DNA from: Propionibacteriaceae bacterium | GTDB lineage: Bacteria > Actinomycetota > Actinomycetes > Propionibacteriales > Propionibacteriaceae | Direction: 5' to 3' | Assembly: GCA_021323255.1 (NCBI GenBank) | Contig: JAJTCL010000202.1 | Location: forward strand, 1-5,647 | DNA length: 5,647 bases | Part shown: positions 1 to 5,600 of the stretch, in pieces | How the letters are laid out: every line of letters starts with the position of its first letter | How positions within the stretch are numbered: the first letter of the stretch is position 1 | The notes under the pieces: generated by a model | Seen by the model: only the letters and a program-made list of their open reading frames with translations | Databases searched by the model: none | What the model was told of the DNA's origin: nothing | Translations under genes and position numbers: made by a program

Positions 1-2
1 GG

Positions 3-89
3 GAGTTAGTATCAGCTTCTGGCGGCCCGGTCATCGACGGGCCAGACCTGCCTGGCGGCTCCGGGCAGGAGAGGCCTGTGCAGACCTGA
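3..89 (+). CDS. Possible 3' end of an upstream gene (RuvX-like by position only), partial
   Basis: One frame is open from the window edge to a TGA at 87-89, in the same frame as mltG and 15 bases before the mltG GTG. It reads as a Gly/Pro-rich 28-residue tail (ELVSASGGPVIDG...ERPVQT). About 20 of its 28 codons end in G or C, more than in the other two frames, which weakly favours coding. In actinobacteria the gene before mltG is usually ruvX (yqgF, Holliday junction resolvase-like/16S rRNA processing), and a variable tail like this would fit, but no RuvX core motif lies inside the window. The alternative is that the upstream gene ends at the TAG at 7-9 in another frame and this stretch is non-coding leader. 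Product assignment rests on synteny alone. Confidence 0.33.
   Translation, partial: ELVSASGGPVIDGPDLPGGSGQERPVQT
24..69 (+). other. Two adjacent inverted repeats upstream of mltG
   Basis: The first is GGCCCG (24-29) with CGGGCC (38-43), a perfect 6-bp stem around an 8-base loop. The second pairs CCTGCCTGG (47-55) with CCGGGCAGG (61-69), giving nine pairs including one G-U around a 5-base CGGCT loop. No T-run follows, so this is not a classic intrinsic terminator. It lies 19 bases before the mltG Shine-Dalgarno sequence and could be an mRNA processing or stability element, a weak attenuator, or chance in GC-rich DNA. Confidence 0.35.
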
Positions 90-95
90 GGGAGA
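88..95 (+). promoter_or_regulatory. Ribosome binding site of mltG
   Basis: The purine stretch GAGGGAGA ends 9 bases before the GTG at 105, a good Shine-Dalgarno spacing. The next in-frame ATG at 114 would sit 18 bases away, so this site favours the GTG start. Confidence 0.6.
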
Positions 96-104
96 TCAGC
101 AAGC

Positions 105-1226
105 GTGTCATCGATGCTCGACCCAGAGGTCCCGCCGAGCCAATCCGAAGAAATCGCGCGCACTGCGAAGGGCTGCTTCGCGGTGTTTGTCGCCGCCGCC
201 GTACTGGTGCTCGGCGGCTACTTCGTCTGGGACAAGACCAGCACCTTCTTGTCCACCTTCGGTGAGGTCCCCGACTACCCCGGCCCGGGGAGAACCAAGA
301 TCCTCGTCGACGTACCTGAAGGCGCGTCCTTGGATGTGATTGGCGGGCTCTTGGTGGAGCGCGGTGTGGTCAAATCGAGGAAGGCCTGGGACAGAGCCGT
401 GCGCACAGAGGAGCGCGCGACCAGCATTCAGGCCGGCCGGTACCTCATGAAGACCCAGATGAAGTCCATCGACGCCCTCCGGCTGCTGATCAATCCCGGC
501 AGCTCCAAGATTCGGCTGCAGTTCACCATCCCTGAGGGACTTCGGCTCAGCGCCCAGGTGGATGCCCTGGTGAAGGGCACCAAGATCAAGAAATCGGCGT
601 ACCAGGCAGCGTTGGACAAACCGAAGACGCTCCGACTACCCAAGTACGCCAAGCAACGACCCGAAGGATTTCTCTTCCCTGACACCTACGAACTGACTGC
701 GGATTCCACGGCGACCTCGACACTGAAGCAAATGGTTGGCCAGTACAAGGCGGTCACCCGCGAGATCGAGTTCGAGGCCGATGCGAAGAAGCTCAAGCGG
801 ACGCCGTACGAGGTGCTGATCGTCGCCAGCATCATCGAACGTGAGGTGCGCCGGGAGGAAGACCGCACCAAGGTCGCCCGGGTCATCTACAACCGGCTCG
901 ACAAGGATAGGAAACTCGAGCTCGACTCAACCGTGACCTACGCCGAGAAGCTCAAGACCACGACGACCACAGCGAAGGCCCGTAAGAGCAAGTCGAAGTA
1001 CAACACATACCGATACAAGGGATTGCCGCCCGGACCAATTTCGGCGCCCGGAAAGGCCGCGCTCGAGGCCGCTGCGAATCCCGAAAAGGGCAAATGGCTC
1101 TACTTCGTCACGGTGAACCTCGACACCGGCGAGACAAAGTTCGCGGAGAACCTGACGGACTTCGAGAAGATCCGTCTGGAGTTCCAGACCTGGTGCCAGT
1201 CCCACCCCGGCCGATGTGAAAGCTAA
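105..1226 (+). CDS. mltG: Endolytic murein transglycosylase MltG (YceG family)
   Basis: MltG is a membrane-anchored lytic transglycosylase that cleaves inside nascent peptidoglycan strands outside the cytoplasmic membrane, and is thought to release glycan chains from synthesis complexes. This 373-residue protein has a short cytoplasmic N-terminus, one membrane segment at about 23-42, a LysM-like region at about 64-91 (VDVPEGAS, LLVERGVV), and the YceG catalytic domain. Family motifs are EGFLFPDTYEL (187-197), ASIIEREV (241-248) and YNTYRYKGLPPG (299-310). By alignment from memory to E. coli MltG Glu218, Glu245 in ASIIE is the catalytic acid. A Lys/Thr/Ser-rich loop (282-298) precedes YNTY. 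The end carries Cys364 and Cys371, which could form a disulfide outside the cell. The GTG start is chosen because it is the first start after the in-frame TGA at 87 and fits the ribosome binding site; ATG at 114 is the alternative. Its 3' end overlaps or abuts aroE. Confidence 0.93.
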   Translation: MSSMLDPEVPPSQSEEIARTAKGCFAVFVAAAVLVLGGYFVWDKTSTFLSTFGEVPDYPGPGRTKILVDVPEGASLDVIGGLLVERGVVKSRKAWDRAVRTEERATSIQAGRYLMKTQMKSIDALRLLINPGSSKIRLQFTIPEGLRLSAQVDALVKGTKIKKSAYQAALDKPKTLRLPKYAKQRPEGFLFPDTYELTADSTATSTLKQMVGQYKAVTREIEFEADAKKLKRTPYEVLIVASIIEREVRREEDRTKVARVIYNRLDKDRKLELDSTVTYAEKLKTTTTTAKARKSKSKYNTYRYKGLPPGPISAPGKAALEAAANPEKGKWLYFVTVNLDTGETKFAENLTDFEKIRLEFQTWCQSHPGRCES

Positions 1227-2064
1227 CCTTCCCGCGGCAGCCGGCATGAGGCGCTGCGCCGTGCTCGGCTCGCCGATCGAGCATTCGCTGTCCCCGATTC
1301 TGCACCGCGCGGCGTACGCTCATTTGGGCCTGACCTGGACCTACGACAAGGTTGAGGTCGATGAGCACCAGCTCGCCTCCTTCGTCCATCGACTCGATGC
1401 AACCTGGCGTGGTCTGAGCTTGACGATGCCGCTCAAGGTTGCGGTTCTGCAGCTTGGCCAGGTGGACCATTTGGCGCGGCTGGCCGGCGCGGGCAACACA
1501 CTCGTCCTGGGAGGCGGCGACCGCTGGGTCTACAACACTGATGTTGGCGGCCTGATCTGGGCAGTCAGGCAGGTGACCGTAGCGCCGCTGCCGCGGGTGA
1601 CCATTCTGGGCACCGGGGCGACCGCGCGGTCGGCGCTAGTCTCCGCGCGCGACCTGGGCGCAGAGCTGGTGACCGTTGTGGCGCGTACGCCGGCCAAGGC
1701 CGCGGCGCTTACGACGCTGAGCGACCAGTTAGGCGTAAGGCTGGAAGTCAGACCATGGTCGGGCGAGGTTCCTGATGCTGATCTTGTGGTTTCGACGGTT
1801 GTGTCCCGTGCCGCCGATGGCCTGGCACCGGCTGTGGCGTGCAGCGCCCCGCTGATTGTGGACAGCATTTACGATCCCTGGCCGACTGCCCTCGCGTCGG
1901 CGGCCGGGCAAGCCGGCTGCACTGTCGTCAGCGGTCTGGATCTGCTGATTGGTCAGGCGCTGCTCCAGATCGAGCTGATGACCGGCCGCGTCGTCGCAGC
2001 CGAGGTCCTCTACACCGCCCTGGAATCTGAACTCGTCGATCGCCGGCGCGTGCGAGACTGCTGA
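1216..2064 (+). CDS. aroE: Shikimate dehydrogenase (NADP+) AroE
   Basis: It catalyses the reversible NADPH-dependent reduction of 3-dehydroshikimate to shikimate, step 4 of the shikimate pathway, in the cytoplasm. Numbering from the GTG (282 residues): the substrate-binding SLSP motif has Ser24 and Ser26; the catalytic Lys74 lies in LTMPLK; Asn94 lies in AGAGNTL and Asp109 in YNTDVGG. A Rossmann glycine-rich turn GTGATA (132-137) follows, then ARTPAK (156-161), where Arg157 is placed to hold the NADP 2'-phosphate. The C-terminal GLDLLIGQALLQ (240-251) is the usual closing helix with its conserved Gln (247). All key residues are present. The start is uncertain: GTG at 1216 overlaps mltG by 11 bases, while ATG at 1246 (residue 11, giving MRRCAVLGSP, 272 residues) lies 19 bases after the mltG stop and matches the usual family N-terminus better. 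Neither has a convincing Shine-Dalgarno sequence. The coordinates give the longer form. Translation is probably coupled to mltG. Confidence 0.93.
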   Translation: MKANLPAAAGMRRCAVLGSPIEHSLSPILHRAAYAHLGLTWTYDKVEVDEHQLASFVHRLDATWRGLSLTMPLKVAVLQLGQVDHLARLAGAGNTLVLGGGDRWVYNTDVGGLIWAVRQVTVAPLPRVTILGTGATARSALVSARDLGAELVTVVARTPAKAAALTTLSDQLGVRLEVRPWSGEVPDADLVVSTVVSRAADGLAPAVACSAPLIVDSIYDPWPTALASAAGQAGCTVVSGLDLLIGQALLQIELMTGRVVAAEVLYTALESELVDRRRVRDC

Positions 2065-2066
2065 TC

Positions 2067-3269
2067 ATGCTCCGATGGCTCACAGCCGGCGAGTCGCACG
2101 GTCCGGCGCTGGTGGCAATCCTGGAAGGGCTGCCAGCTCATGTGCTGATCACCAGCGGCGACATCGCCGATGCGCTCGCTCGCCGCAGATTGGGCTTCGG
2201 TCGCGGCGCCCGAATGAAATTCGAGGCGGATGCTGTCACGATTCTCGGCGGGATCCGGCATGGTGAGACCCAAGGCGGTCCGATTGCCATTCAGGTGGCC
2301 AATACCGAGTGGCCCAAGTGGGAGACTGTGATGGCGGTCGACCCGGTTCCGCAGTCGGAACTCCAGGGACAGGCTCGTAACGCAGCGCTGACCAGACCGC
2401 GCCCGGGTCACGCTGACCTGGTCGGTATGCAGAAGTACGACTTCGACGAGTCCAGGCCGGTGCTGGAGCGTGCCAGCGCACGAGAGACGGCGGCCCGAGT
2501 GGCGCTGGGCCGGCTGGCATCCGCCTTCTTGCAGCAAGGGCTCGGTGTCAACCTGCTGAGTCATGTGGTTGAGCTGGGAACCGCAAAGGCGCCTGCTGGA
2601 GTGATTCCGACCGCAGCCGACTTGCCCGCTATCGATGAGGATCCGGTTCGCTGCTTCGACTCCACGGCCAGTGCTGCAATGGTCGCTGAGGTTGAGCAGG
2701 CACAGCAGGACGGCGACACGCTTGGCGGTGTCGTCGAGGTCGTGGTGTGGGGCCTGCCACCAGGGTTGGGTTCCTATGTGCACTGGGATCGCCGCCTGGA
2801 CGCACAGCTAGCCGGTGCGCTGATGGGAATCCAGGCCATCAAAGGCGTGGAAGTGGGCGATGGATTCGAACTGGCTCGCAGTCGAGGCAGCACGGCTCAC
2901 GATGAGATCGTTCCGAGTGAGCCGGGCATTGCCCGAGCGTCGCACCGGTCAGGCGGCACCGAGGGCGGTATGAGCACCGGTGAGGTGCTGCGGGTTCGGG
3001 CGGCAATGAAGCCGATTTCGACGGTGCCGCGGGCTCTGCGTACTGTCGATGTCGCTACCGGCGAGGCCGCAGTCGCTGATCACCAGCGCTCGGACGTGTG
3101 CGCCGTACCGGCGGCCGGCGTCGTCGCCGAGGCCGTAGTGGCCCTCGTGCTGGCGAATGCAGCACTGGAGAAATTCGGCGGCGACTCGGTGGCGGAAACC
3201 AGGCGCAACTACGAGAGCTATCTCATGCACTTGGCGGATCGCGGACTTCAGGTGCGGCCCCAGTCATGA
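2067..3269 (+). CDS. aroC: Chorismate synthase AroC
   Basis: It converts 5-enolpyruvylshikimate-3-phosphate to chorismate, the last step of the shikimate pathway, using reduced FMN as a catalytic cofactor. The 400-residue length matches actinobacterial members (about 400) rather than the roughly 360 of E. coli. The family signatures are intact: GESHG at 8-12 with His11; RRRLGFGRGARMKFE (39-53); TRPRPGHADL with the second conserved His115; RASARETAARVA (135-146); the third signature HRSGGTEGGMSTGE (293-306), running into RVRAAMKPISTVPRAL (309-324); and RSDVCAVPAAGVVAEA (341-356). The ATG lies two bases after the aroE TGA, so ribosomes finishing aroE probably reinitiate here; no strong Shine-Dalgarno sequence is visible. 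The 3' end overlaps aroK by four bases. The fit to M. tuberculosis AroF (its chorismate synthase name), as I remember that sequence, is close across the whole length. Confidence 0.97.
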   Translation: MLRWLTAGESHGPALVAILEGLPAHVLITSGDIADALARRRLGFGRGARMKFEADAVTILGGIRHGETQGGPIAIQVANTEWPKWETVMAVDPVPQSELQGQARNAALTRPRPGHADLVGMQKYDFDESRPVLERASARETAARVALGRLASAFLQQGLGVNLLSHVVELGTAKAPAGVIPTAADLPAIDEDPVRCFDSTASAAMVAEVEQAQQDGDTLGGVVEVVVWGLPPGLGSYVHWDRRLDAQLAGALMGIQAIKGVEVGDGFELARSRGSTAHDEIVPSEPGIARASHRSGGTEGGMSTGEVLRVRAAMKPISTVPRALRTVDVATGEAAVADHQRSDVCAVPAAGVVAEAVVALVLANAALEKFGGDSVAETRRNYESYLMHLADRGLQVRPQS

Positions 3270-3772
3270 TCGGGTCGATTGTCCTGATCGGAGCCCCCGG
3301 CTCCGGCAAGACCACCGTCGGAGCCATGCTTGCCGAACGTCTGGGCGTGACCTTCAACGACGCGGACGCAATCATTGTGGAACGGGCTGGAAAGTCGATC
3401 GCCGAGATCTTCACCGATGATGGCGAGGCCGCTTTCCGCGCTCTCGAGGAGCAGGTCACTGCCGAACTCCTGGAGTTACCCGGTGTCTTGTCGCTCGGCG
3501 GCGGTGCGGTGTTGTCACCCACCACCCGGGCAGCATTGCGCAGCCACCGGGTGGTGTGGTTGCGGATCGGCCTAAGCCAGTCCGTGAAGCGGGTCGGGCT
3601 CGACACTGCTCGTCCGTTGCTGCTGGGTAATGTCCGCGGGCAGCTGCTGAAGCTGCTCAACGAGCGAGCTCCGCTGTACGCCGAGGTCGCAACCGAGGTG
3701 GTCGACACCGATGACACCACCCCGGCCGAAGTTGTCGAGACGATCATGAACCCACATGCTGCCCATCACTGA
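3266..3772 (+). CDS. aroK: Shikimate kinase AroK
   Basis: It phosphorylates shikimate to shikimate-3-phosphate with ATP, step 5 of the pathway, in the cytoplasm. The 168-residue protein is of normal length. It has a Walker A P-loop GAPGSGKTT (9-17) with Lys15; an NDAD segment (31-34) in which Asp34 matches the shikimate-binding aspartate; FRALE (57-61) with Arg58; the glycine triplet SLGGGAV (76-82); the lid segment ARPLL with Arg116; and NERAPLYAEVA (132-142) with Arg134 near the nucleotide and substrate. The start is the ATG in an ATGA overlap with the aroC stop, a classic coupling arrangement. The frame stays open upstream to 3098, but that part lies inside aroC and does not resemble a kinase N-terminus, while residue 2 onward begins the first beta strand (GSIVLIG). 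AroK is preferred over gluconate or other small kinases because of the shikimate motifs and the neighbours. Confidence 0.96.
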   Translation: MIGSIVLIGAPGSGKTTVGAMLAERLGVTFNDADAIIVERAGKSIAEIFTDDGEAAFRALEEQVTAELLELPGVLSLGGGAVLSPTTRAALRSHRVVWLRIGLSQSVKRVGLDTARPLLLGNVRGQLLKLLNERAPLYAEVATEVVDTDDTTPAEVVETIMNPHAAHH

Positions 3773-4862
3773 GCCGACCCGGATCACTGTCGCAGCGGAG
3801 CGGCCTTACCAGGTGCTGCTAGGGCGCGGACTGCTGGCTGAGGTGCCTGCCGTACTGGGCCCGGACGTGCACCGGGTAGCGCTGCTGCATCCGCCGACGA
3901 TGATCAAAACCGCAGAGCGGCTGTGCCACCTGCTAGCCGCCGCGGGCCTGGAGCCGGTTCGCGTCGATGTACCGGACGCAGAGGCAGCGAAGAGTGTTGC
4001 GGTCGCCGAGCGTTGCTGGTCGATTCTCGGCAACGCTGGTTTCACCCGCTCCGATGGCGTGGTCGGCCTGGGCGGTGGTGCCACCACCGATCTGGCTGGC
4101 TTCGTGGCAGCTACCTGGTTACGTGGTGTGCGGGTGGTCATGGTCCCCACCAGCCTGCTGGGCATGGTTGATGCGGCTGTGGGCGGCAAGACCGGCATCA
4201 ACACAGCTGAAGGCAAGAACCTCGTCGGCTGCTTCCATGAGCCGGTCGGTGTGATCTGTGATCTTGATCTGCTGTCGACGTTGCCGACTTCCCACCTCAT
4301 TGCCGGTCTCGCCGAGGTGATCAAATGCGGGTTCATCGCGGACCCCGACATCTTGACCATGATCGAGTCCGATCCATCAACAGCGGTACGCCCTGATTCG
4401 CCGATGCTTCGTGATCTGGTGGAGCGGGCGGTATCAGTCAAGGCCCGCGTTGTCTCGGCCGATCTTCGCGAGACCACCTCCCCCGGATCTGCAGTCGGCC
4501 GGGAACTGCTCAACTATGGCCACTCTCTTGGCCATGCAATCGAGCGTCGGGAACACTTCGGTTGGCGCCACGGCGACGCAGTGAGTGTCGGAATGATCTT
4601 CGCGGCTGAGCTGGCCCGGCTCGCCGGGCGGCTCGATCAAGAGACGGCAGGGCGGCATCAGCTGGTGCTCTCCAGCGTGGGATTACCGACGCGCTACCCT
4701 GCTGAGGCATTCGACGACCTACTGCACAACATGGCCACCGACAAGAAAACCCGCGGCTCCACGCTGCGGTTTGTGATCTTGAACGGGCTGGCTAGTGCTG
4801 AAATCCTCGTTGCGCCGGACCTGGATCTGCTGCGCGCCGCCTACGCGGCCGTCGCGGTTTAG
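3756..4862 (+). CDS. aroB: 3-dehydroquinate synthase AroB
   Basis: It cyclises DAHP to 3-dehydroquinate, step 2 of the shikimate pathway, using NAD+ and a divalent metal, usually zinc. The 368-residue protein starts with the usual strand pair TRITV...PYQVLLGRGLL (8-27). The NAD-binding region is GLGGGATTDLAGF (104-116), followed by TWLRGVRVVMVPTSLLGMVD (120-139) and GGKTGINTAEGKNLVG (143-158). The metal ligands expected from family structures are present: Glu187 in LAEVIK, His256 in NYGHSLGH and His272 in HGDAVSVGM. DKKTRG (329-334) supplies further active-site basic residues. The ATG at 3756 lies 17 bases inside aroK, again suggesting coupled translation, and no clear Shine-Dalgarno sequence precedes it. 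The TAG stop overlaps the TAA of the convergent downstream gene. It is a stand-alone enzyme; no kinase or dehydratase is fused to it. Confidence 0.97.
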   Translation: MLPITEPTRITVAAERPYQVLLGRGLLAEVPAVLGPDVHRVALLHPPTMIKTAERLCHLLAAAGLEPVRVDVPDAEAAKSVAVAERCWSILGNAGFTRSDGVVGLGGGATTDLAGFVAATWLRGVRVVMVPTSLLGMVDAAVGGKTGINTAEGKNLVGCFHEPVGVICDLDLLSTLPTSHLIAGLAEVIKCGFIADPDILTMIESDPSTAVRPDSPMLRDLVERAVSVKARVVSADLRETTSPGSAVGRELLNYGHSLGHAIERREHFGWRHGDAVSVGMIFAAELARLAGRLDQETAGRHQLVLSSVGLPTRYPAEAFDDLLHNMATDKKTRGSTLRFVILNGLASAEILVAPDLDLLRAAYAAVAV

Positions 4863-5491
4863 CCATGACCACGTTCGATGTTGAGCGTGGCAAGGAGGTC
4901 CTCATGGAGCTGGAACCAAACCGTGTGGCAGGAGTCGATCCCGATCCCGGCAACCCATGAGCCGTCTCCCTGGTCGGCGCGATCGAGAGCGGCGGAGAAT
5001 CGGTCGGCGTACCCGTCGAAGCGATTCAGGGCATCGAGCAGGTTCGCACAGAGCGGCCGAAGACTGTGATCGAGCTGTCCCAAGGCGCCGAGCACCCTGT
5101 CATCCCATGCCTGGTCGCTGTGGTCGTTGCGCGCCATGGCGTCGACCTGGGTAGGGCGGATCTGCCAGTTCGTGATTAGCTCGAGGAAGCGCTTGTTGAG
5201 CTTGTCGAAGTGGGCGTACGCAGTGGCGACGGTAGGTCGTGCTCCGACCTGGTCTAGCTCGGTACTGAGACGTCGCATGTCCTCGGCCCGGCCGGCGTCG
5301 GTCAACGCCCAGCCCGAGATGTCGGCGAAGCTCACACGTTGGGTCCAACCGCGGGCCTGGAAATCGAGCAGCAGTTCATCAGTGACAGCGGGATCCAGCC
5401 TAAATCGTCTGGCCACCGCAGGACCGTCAGCCATGCCGAGAACCCGGACCGCATGGAGCACGAGCAAGTCGGGTGGAGACGAATAACCCAT
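4859..5491 (-). CDS. Winged-helix protein of unknown function, probable transcriptional regulator
   Basis: I recognise no named gene; I recall similar proteins in actinobacteria annotated only as hypothetical or transcriptional regulator. The 210-residue protein is soluble with no signal peptide. Residues about 7-75 look like a winged-helix DNA-binding domain: helix DLLVLHAVRVLG, then ADGPAVARRFRLDPAVTDELL as helix-turn-helix, then a wing around GWTQRVSFADISGWALTDAGR. Residues 76-210 are predicted mostly helical, with NDHSDQAWDDRVL (122-134), RFDGYADRF (157-165) and DSCHTVWFQLHEDLLATL (186-203). The His/Cys/Asp-rich motif could bind a metal or ligand, but this is not shown. The ATG at 5491 is chosen because AAGG lies eight bases upstream. 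The frame stays open to the window edge, with a weaker ATG at 5524, but the extra residues are Pro/Ala-rich and low complexity. It is convergent with aroB and overlaps its end by four bases, so it is not in the aro operon. Confidence 0.8.
   Translation of the reverse strand: MGYSSPPDLLVLHAVRVLGMADGPAVARRFRLDPAVTDELLLDFQARGWTQRVSFADISGWALTDAGRAEDMRRLSTELDQVGARPTVATAYAHFDKLNKRFLELITNWQIRPTQVDAMARNDHSDQAWDDRVLGALGQLDHSLRPLCANLLDALNRFDGYADRFSAALDRADQGDGSWVAGIGIDSCHTVWFQLHEDLLATLNIERGHG
4869..4890 (+). terminator. Candidate hairpin terminator of the aro operon
   Basis: Bases 4869-4877 pair with 4882-4890 around a 4-base ATGT loop. In + strand RNA this gives nine consecutive pairs, two of them G-U. 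In - strand RNA the G-U pairs become A-C mismatches and only five contiguous pairs remain, so the hairpin favours the aro transcript. It begins six bases after the aroB stop. No T-run follows (CAAGGAGG instead), so termination would have to be of the U-less type proposed for actinobacteria, or the structure may be a 3'-end stabiliser. The same bases encode the last residues of the convergent gene. Confidence 0.35.
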
Positions 5492-5499
5492 GCTCGGGA

Positions 5500-5503
5500 C
5501 CTT
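5500..5503 (-). promoter_or_regulatory. Ribosome binding site deciding the start of the winged-helix gene
   Basis: On the - strand AAGG lies eight bases before the ATG at 5491, while the upstream in-frame ATG at 5524 has no purine-rich site at a proper distance. The same stretch reads TAAGGT seven bases before the ATG, which also fits a loose -10 (TANNNT) for a leaderless transcript; no good -35 is visible about 17 bases further upstream. Confidence 0.4.
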
Positions 5504-5510
5504 AACCAAA

Positions 5511-5521
5511 CCGGCGGCCGG
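5511..5521. repeat. 11-base palindrome upstream of the winged-helix gene
   Basis: CCGGC-G-GCCGG is a perfect inverted repeat with a one-base centre, 20 to 30 bases upstream of the winged-helix ATG, where it would overlap a promoter. It could be an operator, but short GC palindromes are common in this DNA. Confidence 0.25.
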
Positions 5522-5527
5522 CATAGG

Positions 5528-5600
5528 CGCTGCGAGCGTCGGGAATCGCGCGCCGCCGCATGGAGGAGGAGGGAGCAGAGGTGTTCTTCCGCTGCGAGCG
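5528..5600. repeat. Two direct copies of the 11-base dyad CGCTGCGAGCG
   Basis: Exact copies lie at 5528-5538 and 5590-5600. Each is itself a dyad, CGCT and AGCG around a GCG centre. They are 62 bases apart, close to six helical turns, upstream of a winged-helix gene, and I did not notice further copies elsewhere in the window. They may be operators for that protein or for a divergent gene. The second copy is next to short CGA/CGG triplet repeats, so low-complexity sequence is an alternative explanation. Confidence 0.35.

Noticed and set aside
43..88. 8-base direct repeat CAGACCTG at 43-50 and 81-88
   Set aside because: It is too short to be significant and has no matching flanks or known function.
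2010..2783. Long antisense ORF (257 codons) opposite aroC
   Set aside because: It is a shadow of a well-supported gene in GC-rich DNA; its translation is rich in Arg, Ser and His, with no recognisable domain.
3098..3265. N-terminal extension of aroK
   Set aside because: The frame is open, but it lies wholly inside the conserved C-terminus of AroC and reads as Arg/Gly-rich sequence; the ATGA at 3266 gives a normal-length kinase.
3806..4513. Antisense ORF (235 codons) opposite aroB
   Set aside because: It overlaps the conserved core of AroB and its translation is low-complexity Ser/Thr/Arg/Pro, typical of a GC-rich shadow frame.
4957..5154. Arg-rich 65-codon + strand ORF with an ATGA overlap to the mini-ORF
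   Set aside because: More than a quarter arginine and opposite a plausible coding gene; it looks like an out-of-frame reading.
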